Part shown: in pieces, positions 55,948 through 63,895 of the stretch
Layout: each line of letters begins with the position of its first letter
Numbering within the stretch: position 1 is the first letter of the stretch
Assembly: GCA_040779335.1 (NCBI GenBank)
Contig: JBFONV010000008.1
Coordinates: 113,675-177,674 of the forward strand
Length of the DNA: 64,000 nucleotides
Direction: 5' to 3'
Source of the DNA: JBFONV01 sp040779335
Lineage (GTDB): Bacteria > Pseudomonadota > Gammaproteobacteria > Enterobacterales > Alteromonadaceae
Made by a program: the position numbers and the translations under genes
Notes under the pieces: generated by a model
The model's input: the letters and a program-made list of their open reading frames with translations, nothing else
Databases searched by the model: none
What the model was told of the DNA's origin: nothing

Positions 55948-56556
55948 CTATATCTGACGAAGTAATTGTTGTGCACATTCCACTATTTTAGAACGTGCGA
56001 ATAATATGTTTCTGCGCTTGCCGCCTACTTGACGCCAAAGTACACATGCTCTGATCCCCGCTAATAAAAGCGCGCGGATCTTATGTTGATTCAGTTGCTG
56101 CTTCAGTATTTCAGGGTTACCGGCTACTTGGATCGACGCGCCTAACGGACTAATAATGTCACTATAAATGCTGGCTAAGCTTGCTAACATAGTATCGCTA
56201 GTGATCTCAAAATGAGCCAGTTGGCGGTTACATTGATCAATTCGTTCACCTAATTGACCCAACGCTTTTGATTTTAAGCGACGCTCTAAGCTCATTAAAC
56301 TAACGACATACCGTGTGAGTTCAGGATCTTTGGCTTTGTTTTGATTACCTAGGTGCGCAACGATAGTTTCTAAACCGATTTTTAGGTTGGCAATATCACC
56401 GCCGTACACCGCAAGCGTATTTTCAGGAGTGGTATTCATAATGCTGTTAAGCAAAATAGCTAATTCAGCATTATCGATTTCACCACTGCGAGATAATTTT
56501 TGTACCCAATATGCCGATTGGCAAATTGCGGCTAAGGTTAACGTTTGTTCTTTCAT
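55948..56556 (-). CDS. hflD: HflD, high-frequency lysogenization protein homologue
   Basis: 202 residues, helical, matching the HflD family (LAAICQSAYWVQKLSRSG at the start, GGKRRNILFAR near the end). In E. coli, HflD is membrane-associated and interacts with lambda CII; its housekeeping role is unclear. It starts 4 bp after the mnmA stop, so the pair is tightly coupled. Confidence 0.93.
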   Translation of the reverse strand: MKEQTLTLAAICQSAYWVQKLSRSGEIDNAELAILLNSIMNTTPENTLAVYGGDIANLKIGLETIVAHLGNQNKAKDPELTRYVVSLMSLERRLKSKALGQLGERIDQCNRQLAHFEITSDTMLASLASIYSDIISPLGASIQVAGNPEILKQQLNQHKIRALLLAGIRACVLWRQVGGKRRNILFARSKIVECAQQLLRQI

Positions 56557-56560
56557 ATAA

Positions 56561-57700
56561 TTAACGAATTAGAGAATTGATAATGCCGCCACCTAGGCAA
56601 ACATCATTTTGATAAAAAACCACTGATTGCCCAGGTGTTACTGAGCTTTGTGGCTCAGCAAACATAATTTGATATTCACCGTTTGCTATTGGGGCAACTG
56701 TACAGGCGACATCTTGTTGGCGGTATCTGGTTTTAACGGTACAAGCTATTGGGCTTGATAATTCAATTCTATCAACCCAATGTAATTGGTTAGCGATCAA
56801 GCCTTTAGAAAATAGTCGTGGATGATTATGCCCTTGACCCACAATAAGCACATTACGTTGCATATCCTTGTCAACCACATACCATGGCTCTTCACCTGCA
56901 TTGGCTAAACCACCAATGTGTAAGCCTTTACGTTGCCCAAGCGTGTGATACATTAACCCTTCATGTTTACCTATTGCTTCGCCTTCAGCAGTTTCGATGA
57001 CACCGGGTTGGGCAGGGAGGTACTGTGCTAAGAAGTCCTTAAATTTACGCTCACCAATAAAACAAATACCTGTACTGTCTTTTTTGTTGTGAGTGATCAA
57101 ACCAGCTTTTTCGGCTATCGCGCGTACTTCAGGTTTTTCAATGTTACCGACAGGAAATAAAGTTTGGCCAATTTGCTGATGACTCAAGGTATAAAGAAAG
57201 TAGCTTTGATCTTTATTGGCGTCTAAGCCACGGATCATCGCCCATTTTCCGTTTCGAAACTCTCTTTGCACATAATGCCCAGTTGCAATGTAGTCGGCGC
57301 CTAAGTCTTCACAGGCGAATTCAAGAAAGGCTTTAAACTTGATTTCTTTATTACACATAATATCAGGGTTAGGAGTTCTGCCTGCTTTATATTCTGCTAA
57401 AAAATATTCAAAAACATTGTCCCAATATTCAGTCGCAAAATTAATGGTGTGTAATTTTATGCCTAATTTTTCACAAACTTGCTGTGCATCTTTCAGATCG
57501 TCGGCTGCAGCACAATACTCGTCGGTATCGTCTTCTTCCCAATTTTTCATAAATAAGCCTTCTACCTGATAACCTTGTTCAAGCAAAAGATATGCGGATA
57601 CGGAAGAATCTACACCACCTGACATACCGACAATGACTTTTGTGTCGGCAGGAGTTTTGTTGGTCATATTCGATTTTAGATCGTCGATGTTAGTTGTCAT
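56561..57700 (-). CDS. mnmA: tRNA 2-thiouridylase MnmA
   Basis: 379 residues. It makes 2-thiouridine at position 34 of tRNA Lys, Glu and Gln. PP-loop GMSGGVDSSVSAYLL, first catalytic Cys in NPDIMCNKEIKF, second in STGICFIGERKF, and the C-terminal beta-barrel part. An alternative start at Met 11 (MTNKTP) is possible. It is first of mnmA-hflD-purB. Confidence 0.97.
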   Translation of the reverse strand: MTTNIDDLKSNMTNKTPADTKVIVGMSGGVDSSVSAYLLLEQGYQVEGLFMKNWEEDDTDEYCAAADDLKDAQQVCEKLGIKLHTINFATEYWDNVFEYFLAEYKAGRTPNPDIMCNKEIKFKAFLEFACEDLGADYIATGHYVQREFRNGKWAMIRGLDANKDQSYFLYTLSHQQIGQTLFPVGNIEKPEVRAIAEKAGLITHNKKDSTGICFIGERKFKDFLAQYLPAQPGVIETAEGEAIGKHEGLMYHTLGQRKGLHIGGLANAGEEPWYVVDKDMQRNVLIVGQGHNHPRLFSKGLIANQLHWVDRIELSSPIACTVKTRYRQQDVACTVAPIANGEYQIMFAEPQSSVTPGQSVVFYQNDVCLGGGIINSLIR

Positions 57701-57766
57701 TAAAAAAACAGTTAAATATGAAAAAACGGCGCGGAATTATAGCATGACGTAATCGCAGGTTATAGG

Positions 57767-58255
57767 CTAAAGATTGCTTTTTAACATACTTAATGGCATT
57801 TTTTTACCGGCAATATAATCTTCAACACATTCTAAAACCATGGGGCTGCGTAATTGTAGGCTGCTTGATTTTAACTGTGCTAAGGATAACCAATGCGTTG
57901 CTAGTATTTCATCATCTTGAGGCTGCGTCTCTAGGGCTTTGGGTAGTTCAAAGACAAAACAAAAGCGTAAAAAATATAAATTAAGCTCAGGGCGATAGAA
58001 ATAATAAATACCTGATAAGTAGTCAGGAGTAAGTGTTAAACCAGTTTCTTCGACAACCTCTCGTTTTACAGCATCAATTAAATGCTCGTTTGCTTCTAAA
58101 TGACCTGCGGGTTGATTAAGCACATGAACACCATTATCTACTTCTTCGACAAATAAATAACGATCTTGATGCACAATTACGGCGGCGACAGTGGTATTAG
58201 GTTTAAACTGTGATTGCCCATGAGCAGAAGGGGGGATTGACTGTTCGTTATTCAT
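57767..58255 (-). CDS. nudJ: Nudix phosphatase NudJ
   Basis: 162 residues. The Nudix box GHLEANEHLIDAVKREVVEETG is complete (G, E, RE, EE and G positions, here around residues 51-73). E. coli NudJ hydrolyses thiamine pyrophosphate analogues and nucleoside di/triphosphates. It lies between rluE and mnmA, as in E. coli, 21 bp after rluE. Confidence 0.92.
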   Translation of the reverse strand: MNNEQSIPPSAHGQSQFKPNTTVAAVIVHQDRYLFVEEVDNGVHVLNQPAGHLEANEHLIDAVKREVVEETGLTLTPDYLSGIYYFYRPELNLYFLRFCFVFELPKALETQPQDDEILATHWLSLAQLKSSSLQLRSPMVLECVEDYIAGKKMPLSMLKSNL

Positions 58256-58276
58256 TTTTTATCACTTATTTTTATG

Positions 58277-58894
58277 TTAAGTATTTGTTATTACCTGGTA
58301 TTCGCCATTGGCGATGTTGTCAATTGACCACTGACCAATACGGTATCGAATAAGTCGAAGTGTTGGAAAACCAATATGTGCAGTCATCCTACGAACTTGG
58401 CGGTTTTTGCCTTCATGAATGGTTATTTCTAACCAAGTTGTCGGTATACTCGCTCTTTCTCTAATTGGAGGCACTCTAGGCCATATATTTGGTTCAGTAA
58501 TAATATTTACCGTTGCGGGCAGAGTTAAGCCGTCTTTTAGGTGCACGCCAACACGAAGCTTTTCCAAATCATCGTCATTTGGACTGCCTTCTACTTGTAC
58601 CCAATAAGTTTTGTTGGTTTTATGCTTTGGATCTGCAAGCTTATGCTGAAATTTACCGTCATTAGTTAACAGCAATAATCCTTCACTGTCTCGGTCTAAT
58701 CGACCTGCAGCATAGACGTCTTTTATTGGGATGAAATCTTTTAAGGTTTTACGGTTTTGATCATCAGTAAATTGGCTTAAAACGTCGAAAGGCTTATTGA
58801 AGAGAATTATTTTTCGATCTTTTACGACTGGTCGTACCCTCTTCGGGGGATTGACTTTGTGTCTTGTATTTTGGGAGCTGCGGTTATACTTCAC
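58277..58894 (-). CDS. rluE: 23S rRNA pseudouridine-2457 synthase
   Basis: 205 residues of the RsuA/RluE family without an S4 domain. The N-terminus is a short basic tail, then ILFNKPFDVLSQFTD, the catalytic Asp in AAGRLDRDSEGLLLLTNDG, and EGKNRQVRRMTAHIGFPTLRLIR. The first gene of the minus-strand series, divergent from icd as in E. coli. Confidence 0.95.
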   Translation of the reverse strand: MKYNRSSQNTRHKVNPPKRVRPVVKDRKIILFNKPFDVLSQFTDDQNRKTLKDFIPIKDVYAAGRLDRDSEGLLLLTNDGKFQHKLADPKHKTNKTYWVQVEGSPNDDDLEKLRVGVHLKDGLTLPATVNIITEPNIWPRVPPIRERASIPTTWLEITIHEGKNRQVRRMTAHIGFPTLRLIRYRIGQWSIDNIANGEYQVITNT

Positions 58895-59080
58895 AACATA
58901 ATGCCTTGTAAAAATGAGGAACTGATTTTCATCAACTATTTTAATACGCTTTGATTTCCTATACTATTCGCGCGCCAAATAAATTTTCAGTTAAGTGTAA
59001 TACCTAAGTAACGACAATTACCTTTAGCTGAATATTTATTCATATTACTGCACGATAGGCTCTTAAGAGTAGGAAAATAA

Positions 59081-61312
59081 ATGACAACTGACACTTCTAA
59101 AATTATCTATACCATTACTGATGAAGCACCTGCATTAGCAACTCAATCTTTGTTGCCGATCATAACAGCCTATACAGCGTCATCAAACATCAATGTTGAA
59201 ACTCGTGATATTTCATTGGCGGGGCGCATCATTGCCAATTTCCCTAAGTATTTAACTAAAGAGCAACGCATTGATGATGCGTTGGCTGAATTAGGTGAGC
59301 TTGCTAAAACGCCTGAAGCGAACATTATTAAATTACCCAATATTTCGGCGTCTATTCCACAATTACAAGCAGCAATTAAAGAACTACAAGAAAAAGGCTA
59401 CGAGTTACCTGATTACCCTGAAGAGCCACAAAACGAAGCTGAAAAGTCAATTAAACTAACTTATGCCAAAGTATTAGGTTCAGCGGTAAACCCTGTATTA
59501 CGTGAAGGTAATTCAGATCGCAGAGCTCCAAGTTCAGTTAAACAGTATGCACGTAACAATCCGCATTCTATGGGCGAATGGTCTAAAGAGTCAAAATCAC
59601 ACGTTGCACATATGCAATCAGGTGATTTTTACGGCAGTGAAAAGTCAGCCACTATTGACGGTGCGACCAGTGTTAACATTGAATTTGTTAATAAAAATGG
59701 TGACGTTAAAGTATTAAAAGAACACTTACCTTTATTAGATAAAGAAATTATCGATGCTTCTGTGATGAGTAAATCAGCATTGGTTGAATTTTTTGATGCA
59801 GAAATTAATAAAGCCAAAGACGAAGACGTGCTGTTATCGCTACATTTAAAAGCGACCATGATGAAAGTGTCTGATCCCATTATGTTTGGCCATGCGGTAA
59901 AAGTATTCTATAAAGAGGTGTTTGATAAGCATCAAGCCATTTTTGATCAGTTAGGTATTGATGCAAACAACGGTATTGGCGATGTTTACGCTAAAATTGG
60001 CCGTTTACCTGCTGAAAAGAAAGCGGAAATAGAAGCTGATATTGCGGCTGTTTATAAAACTCGTCCTGAGATGGCGATGGTTGATTCTGACAAAGGCATT
60101 ACCAATTTACATGTTCCTAGTGATGTAATTATTGATGCATCTATGCCAGCCGCACTGCGCGCTTCTGGTCAAATGTGGGGACCAGACGGCAAGCAAAAAG
60201 ACACTAAATTTATGATCCCAGATCGTAATTACGCGGGCGTTTTTTCTGCAGTAGTTGATTTTTGCCGTGAAAACGGTGCTTTTAACCCAACAACAATGGG
60301 CACAGTGCCAAACGTTGGTTTAATGGCACAAAAAGCAGAAGAATATGGTTCTCATGATAAAACATTTACCATGACAGAAGCTGGTGTAGTGCGTGTTGTT
60401 AACGATAACGGTGCAACCTTACTTGAACACAATGTTGAAGAAGGTGATATTTGGAGAATGTGTCAAGTTAAAGACGCGCCGATCCAAGACTGGGTTAAAC
60501 TGGCGGTTACCCGCGCTAGAGCAACAAACACACCAGCAATTTTTTGGTTAGATGAAAATCGAGGCCACGACGCAGAAATGATCAAAAAGGTTAACACCTA
60601 CTTGGCTGATCACGATACTAGCGGCTTAGATATTCAAATTATGGCTCCGATAAATGCCTGTAACTTTACATTAGCGCGTGCCGCTAAAGGTGAAGATACT
60701 ATTTCAGTAACAGGTAACGTATTACGTGATTATCTTACTGATTTGTTTCCTATTTTAGAGCTTGGTACTAGTGCTAAAATGTTATCAATTGTGCCATTAA
60801 TGAATGGCGGTGGCTTGTTTGAAACGGGCGCTGGCGGCTCAGCACCTAAGCATGTTCAACAATTTGAAAAAGAAAATCATCTTCGTTGGGATTCTCTTGG
60901 TGAGTTTTTAGCGCTAGCAGCTTCTTTGGAGCATGTTGCCGTAAACACCGGTAATAAAAAGGCACAAATACTCGCTGATACGTTAGATCAAGCAACGGGT
61001 AAATTTTTAGCTGAGAATAAATCACCATCGCGCAGAGTAGGTGAATTAGATAACCGCGGTAGTCACTTTTATTTAGCGATGTACTGGGCACATGCGTTAG
61101 CAGAGCAAACTGATGATGAAGAATTGAAAATGAACTTCTTTGCGGTTGCTAAAGCCATGGCTAAACATGAGCAAAAAATTGTTGATGAGTTAAATGCAGC
61201 ACAGGGCCAACCAGGTGATGTTGGTGGCTATTATTTGTGTGATATGGACAAAGCGGCGACGGCAATGCGTCCAAGCCAAACGCTAAACTTTATATTGTCT
61301 ATATTGTTATAA
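59081..61312 (+). CDS. icd: NADP-isocitrate dehydrogenase, monomeric type
   Basis: 743 residues, the size of the monomeric class (about 740), not the 416-residue dimeric E. coli enzyme. Oxidises isocitrate to 2-oxoglutarate with NADP in the citric acid cycle. Motifs: REGNSDRRAPSSVKQYARNNPHSMG (substrate site), DENRGHDAEMI, APINACNFTLARAAKGEDTISVTGNVLRDYLTDLFPI, and NRGSHFYLAMYWA. Colwellia maris is known to have a cold-adapted enzyme of this class. The E. coli icd locus position is kept. AGTAGGA lies before the ATG, and a strong terminator follows. Confidence 0.97.
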   Translation: MTTDTSKIIYTITDEAPALATQSLLPIITAYTASSNINVETRDISLAGRIIANFPKYLTKEQRIDDALAELGELAKTPEANIIKLPNISASIPQLQAAIKELQEKGYELPDYPEEPQNEAEKSIKLTYAKVLGSAVNPVLREGNSDRRAPSSVKQYARNNPHSMGEWSKESKSHVAHMQSGDFYGSEKSATIDGATSVNIEFVNKNGDVKVLKEHLPLLDKEIIDASVMSKSALVEFFDAEINKAKDEDVLLSLHLKATMMKVSDPIMFGHAVKVFYKEVFDKHQAIFDQLGIDANNGIGDVYAKIGRLPAEKKAEIEADIAAVYKTRPEMAMVDSDKGITNLHVPSDVIIDASMPAALRASGQMWGPDGKQKDTKFMIPDRNYAGVFSAVVDFCRENGAFNPTTMGTVPNVGLMAQKAEEYGSHDKTFTMTEAGVVRVVNDNGATLLEHNVEEGDIWRMCQVKDAPIQDWVKLAVTRARATNTPAIFWLDENRGHDAEMIKKVNTYLADHDTSGLDIQIMAPINACNFTLARAAKGEDTISVTGNVLRDYLTDLFPILELGTSAKMLSIVPLMNGGGLFETGAGGSAPKHVQQFEKENHLRWDSLGEFLALAASLEHVAVNTGNKKAQILADTLDQATGKFLAENKSPSRRVGELDNRGSHFYLAMYWAHALAEQTDDEELKMNFFAVAKAMAKHEQKIVDELNAAQGQPGDVGGYYLCDMDKAATAMRPSQTLNFILSILL

Positions 61313-61336
61313 GCTAACAAGCGTATAATCGTTAAG

Positions 61337-61365
61337 AAAGCCGAGCGTATTGCTCGGCTTTTTTT
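61337..61365 (+). terminator. rho-independent terminator of icd
   Basis: A 10-bp stem AAAGCCGAGC / GCTCGGCTTT with loop GTATT and a T run. It touches the stop codon of the convergent integrase gene. Confidence 0.9.
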
Positions 61366-62338
61366 ATGCCTTTGACATTAGATCAGACAAAGGGCTGCGA
61401 ACACCGTTAGCACCATGCTCTATTACATGGGTATATATTTGTGTGGTTCGAATATCGGTGTGACCTAGTTGCTCTTGTACCGTTCTAATATCGGCGCCAC
61501 GTTGCAGTAAATGAGTAGCGAAAGAATGACGCAGGGTATGGCAAGTGATGTGTTTATTAAAATTGGCATTACATGACGCTATTTTGATACTTTTGCGTAT
61601 AGCTGTTTCATTTATATGGTGCCGTCTTTGTTGGTTAACTTCAGGATCGATGCTTAACCGAGAAGAGGGGAATAGGTAGTGCCAACCTAATTCACGAGAC
61701 GCATTAGGATACTTTTTAGCGAGAGCGAAAGGCAAATACACACCGTGATATTGTGTCGAATTAATATCACTAAAATAATAACTCTCAGCCAGTGATATTT
61801 GATGTTTTAACGCAGGCACAAGTTCATCTGCTAAGGTAACACGTCGGTGTTTACCGCCTTTTCCATACCAAATCTGAATACATTGGTAATTGAAGTCAAT
61901 ATCTTGAATACGCAACCTAACTGCTTCCATTAGCCGTAGTCCGCTACCATACATTAATTGGAATAACAGCAAATGTTTTGTTGGAGTGTGCTTAAATAAC
62001 TTAGATATTTCTTCCGGTGTTAAAACCGTAGGAAGTTTTGCTTGAATATGTGCTTTGTTAAATCGTAAATCTAAACTTAAAGGCATATTTAATATGTTTT
62101 TATAAAGATACGATATTGCATTTAAGGCAAGTGCTTGTGATTTAGGGGCCAAATTCAAACTATTGGATAAATGACTGAGGAAAAATTCAACTTCTTTGTC
62201 GTGATACAAGCTAGGATGCTTTTTATGATTAAAGTTTATATAGGCCTTTATCCAATAGAGGTAAGATTCTATCGTGCGCTTCGAATAACGCCGCGCCCAC
62301 ATTTGTTCCTTAATATGGCTTAAAAAAGCTGAATTCAT
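61364..62338 (-). CDS. intI: integron integrase IntI
   Basis: 324 residues from ATG 62338. Tyrosine recombinase with R135, K160/K163, H267-x-x-R270, H293 and Y302 in place. The stretch VYLPFALAKKYPNASRELGWHYLFPSS (about residues 200-226) is the extra patch found only in integron integrases, which bind the extrahelical bases of folded attC sites. The N-terminus (FLSHIKEQMWARRYSKRTIESYLYWIKAYI) is also IntI-like. An upstream ATG at 62362 would overlap a LexA-like box; ATG 62338 has AAAAAGGA in front and is preferred. It is transcribed away from the cassettes, the usual layout. Confidence 0.96.
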   Translation of the reverse strand: MNSAFLSHIKEQMWARRYSKRTIESYLYWIKAYINFNHKKHPSLYHDKEVEFFLSHLSNSLNLAPKSQALALNAISYLYKNILNMPLSLDLRFNKAHIQAKLPTVLTPEEISKLFKHTPTKHLLLFQLMYGSGLRLMEAVRLRIQDIDFNYQCIQIWYGKGGKHRRVTLADELVPALKHQISLAESYYFSDINSTQYHGVYLPFALAKKYPNASRELGWHYLFPSSRLSIDPEVNQQRRHHINETAIRKSIKIASCNANFNKHITCHTLRHSFATHLLQRGADIRTVQEQLGHTDIRTTQIYTHVIEHGANGVRSPLSDLMSKA

Positions 62339-62360
62339 TGTAAAATCCTTTTTATAATGC

Positions 62361-62376
62361 ATGTAGTTTTATACAG
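62361..62376 (-). promoter_or_regulatory. LexA-like box in the intI promoter
   Basis: On the minus strand CTGTATAAAACTACAT follows CTG-N10-CAG except for the last base (CAT). It overlaps a candidate -10 TATACT and lies 23 bp upstream of the preferred intI start. In Vibrio and class 1 integrons LexA represses intI, so SOS control is plausible, but one half-site is imperfect. Confidence 0.45.
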
Positions 62377-62400
62377 TATAGCCATGATTCACGCTTTCTT

Positions 62401-62570
62401 GTAGAAAGCGTGACTTTTTCTCGCTTTCTACAAGTTTAAATTTCTACCCTTGATTTTATTGCTATATATGGCAATAACTTAAATGCTATGATAAAAAGTC
62501 AATAATAAATAAAAAGGAAACAGTTTTGCTGTGGAAAGCGTGACTTTTTCCTACTAATAAGCTGTTAGGC
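62401..62570 (+). other. attI-like recombination region with nested repeats
   Basis: The insertion core GTTAGGC is at 62564-62570, directly before the first cassette. The sequence GAAAGCGTGACTTTTTC occurs at 62404-62420 and again at 62534-62550, 130 bp apart. The first copy lies in an inverted repeat GTAGAAAGCG / CGCTTTCTAC (62401-62410 with 62422-62431), with a further inverted copy ACGCTTTC just upstream. These may be accessory integrase-binding sites, as direct repeats are in attI1. Confidence 0.7.
62484..62492 (+). promoter_or_regulatory. candidate cassette promoter (extended -10)
   Basis: TGCTATGAT is a good extended -10 element on the plus strand, about 70 bp before the attI core. The -35 region (ATATAT) is poor. 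It would drive the cassette genes. Confidence 0.35.
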
Positions 62571-62574
62571 ATAC

Positions 62575-62847
62575 ATGAGAATAATGGAGCTAACTAATAG
62601 GTTATATAGTTTCAATGAAGACTTAACAATCTATGCCAAAAAGCCTTGGACTTGTGAATCCCAAGTTGAGCTTTTAATAGAACCAGAAGATGGATCTTTG
62701 CCAACAGGATTAAGCGATGACTTTGAATATTTCCTAGAGGTTTTTATTGCTAAGGATATTATCCCAAACTTGTCACATGTAGAGCCCTCATATACATTGG
62801 AGCAATGGGCATTGAAATTAATTCTGTACGCAGAAAATGATGCCTAA
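62575..62847 (+). CDS. integron cassette 1 protein, unknown
   Basis: 90 residues, acidic, soluble, no signal peptide. I do not recognise a family with confidence. Aromatic and acidic residues are frequent (FNEDLTIYAKKPWTCESQVELLIEPEDG; DDFEYFLEVFIAKDIIPNL; a final LILYAENDA). The ATG lies 4 bp after the attI core; a second Met at codon 4 is an alternative. The stop codon falls inside the R'' box of its attC, the tight packing typical of cassettes. Confidence 0.8.
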   Translation: MRIMELTNRLYSFNEDLTIYAKKPWTCESQVELLIEPEDGSLPTGLSDDFEYFLEVFIAKDIIPNLSHVEPSYTLEQWALKLILYAENDA

Positions 62848-62939
62848 CAAGCTAATAAACAAGGACAAAAAACAGTTGGCTGTTTTCGTTCCTCAACACT
62901 TTAGCCAACAATTATTTGCCCGTTAGCTGGGCGTTATAT
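62842..62939 (+). other. attC site 1
   Basis: 98 bp from GCCTAAC (62842) to the core GTTATAT (62933-62939). Internal complementary parts GTTGGCT / AGCCAAC and AGCTAA / TTAGCT allow the folded hairpin used by IntI. Confidence 0.88.
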
Positions 62940-63264
62940 GCACATGAAACTATCTAGCATTTTACTACTATTTTTACCTTGGCAAACTTTAGCTAATGTA
63001 GAGTTTAAAAATTGCGAACCTAAGGTTTGTGAGTCTCTTTATGAAAATTTAGTAAAGGGTATTCCTGTATTTGCGTCTCAAATAAATACAGGTAAAGTGT
63101 TTACTTTAAAGGAGAATGAAATCACTTCAATTGAACAAATAGGTAGTGACTTCATGGTCGGTGTCAATAAGCGCACTTTTCATCACGTAAGTTTTAAGTG
63201 CTTTTCTAATACTCCGTGTTTGTTCGTTTCAACGCGCGGTATTACAACGGTTACCGTCGACTAA
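62938..63264 (+). CDS. integron cassette 2 protein, small exported, unknown
   Basis: 108 residues. A clear signal peptide (MKLSSILLLFLPWQTLA-NV, cleavage about residue 20) is followed by a mature part of about 88 residues with four Cys (NCEPKVCESL and FKCFSNTPCLF), probably two disulfides in the periplasm. I do not recognise the family. The first ATG at 62938 overlaps the core; the second at 62944 (MKLSS) gives the more usual signal peptide start. Confidence 0.8.
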   Translation: MHMKLSSILLLFLPWQTLANVEFKNCEPKVCESLYENLVKGIPVFASQINTGKVFTLKENEITSIEQIGSDFMVGVNKRTFHHVSFKCFSNTPCLFVSTRGITTVTVD

Positions 63265-63268
63265 GTGC

Positions 63269-63363
63269 ATATAACAAGCAAATTAACAGGACTAAAAACA
63301 GCGGGCTGTTCGCTCCGCTCCATTTTAGCCCACTATTTTTAGCCCATTATTAGGGCGTTAGGC
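63269..63363 (+). other. attC site 2
   Basis: 95 bp from ATATAAC (63269), the complement of the GTTATAT core that opens this cassette, to GTTAGGC (63357-63363). Central arms GCGGGCT / AGCCCAC are largely complementary. Confidence 0.88.
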
Positions 63364-63367
63364 ATAC

Positions 63368-63829
63368 ATGGAGTTGTCATTGAACATCAAATCAATATTT
63401 AGAGTCGTTCTAGTCGTTCAATTTGCAGTACTAATATTGTCGGTATTTGCTGGTTATCATTTTGCACAATTTTTGCCTGAGCCATTACAGGATTATTTGG
63501 TTTGGGAAGAAGAACAGGAAATAACAGGTAGCGAATCCATTCTGTTTCTTTTAATCCTGCCATTATTCTTAATGTTTTTTTCTTCAATTGTTGGCTTATA
63601 CTTTTTTAAAGTTTGGGCAAAAAAAATATACATCGGCTCAAGCCTAATTATGCTATTTTTAACGCCGTTTTTGGGACCAACGGTTGAGCATGCTTTCGTT
63701 ACAGCGCTTAGCTCATTGGAATCAGCTTGTTTCGGTTTCATTTTTGCGTTGCTTATTTTTTGTGATGTAGTACCGTCTAAAAGTATGCCTAACAAGGCAA
63801 TTAAGAACGGACCCGCAACAGTTGGCTAG
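63368..63829 (+). CDS. integron cassette 3 protein, membrane, unknown
   Basis: 153 residues with about four hydrophobic segments (about 12-32, 57-80, 84-104 and 110-132) and few charged residues between them, so an inner-membrane protein. Family not recognised. The ATG is 4 bp after the core (GTTAGGCATACATG, as in cassette 1). The frame runs about 40 bp into attC3, so the last 14 residues (PNKAIKNGPATVG) are encoded by the recombination site. Confidence 0.75.
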   Translation: MELSLNIKSIFRVVLVVQFAVLILSVFAGYHFAQFLPEPLQDYLVWEEEQEITGSESILFLLILPLFLMFFSSIVGLYFFKVWAKKIYIGSSLIMLFLTPFLGPTVEHAFVTALSSLESACFGFIFALLIFCDVVPSKSMPNKAIKNGPATVG

Positions 63830-63889
63830 GTTTCGCTTCGCTTCACATTTTAGCCAACTATTACTTGTCCGCTTATTGCGGCGTTAGGT
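63787..63889 (+). other. attC site 3
   Basis: 103 bp from GCCTAAC (63787) to the core GTTAGGT (63883-63889), with arms GTTGGCT / AGCCAAC as in attC1. Confidence 0.88.
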
Positions 63890-63895
63890 GAATAG

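Noticed and set aside
61364..62338. Prophage or genomic-island integrase
   Set aside because: The integron-specific patch, orientation and attC sites identify IntI; no phage genes are near.
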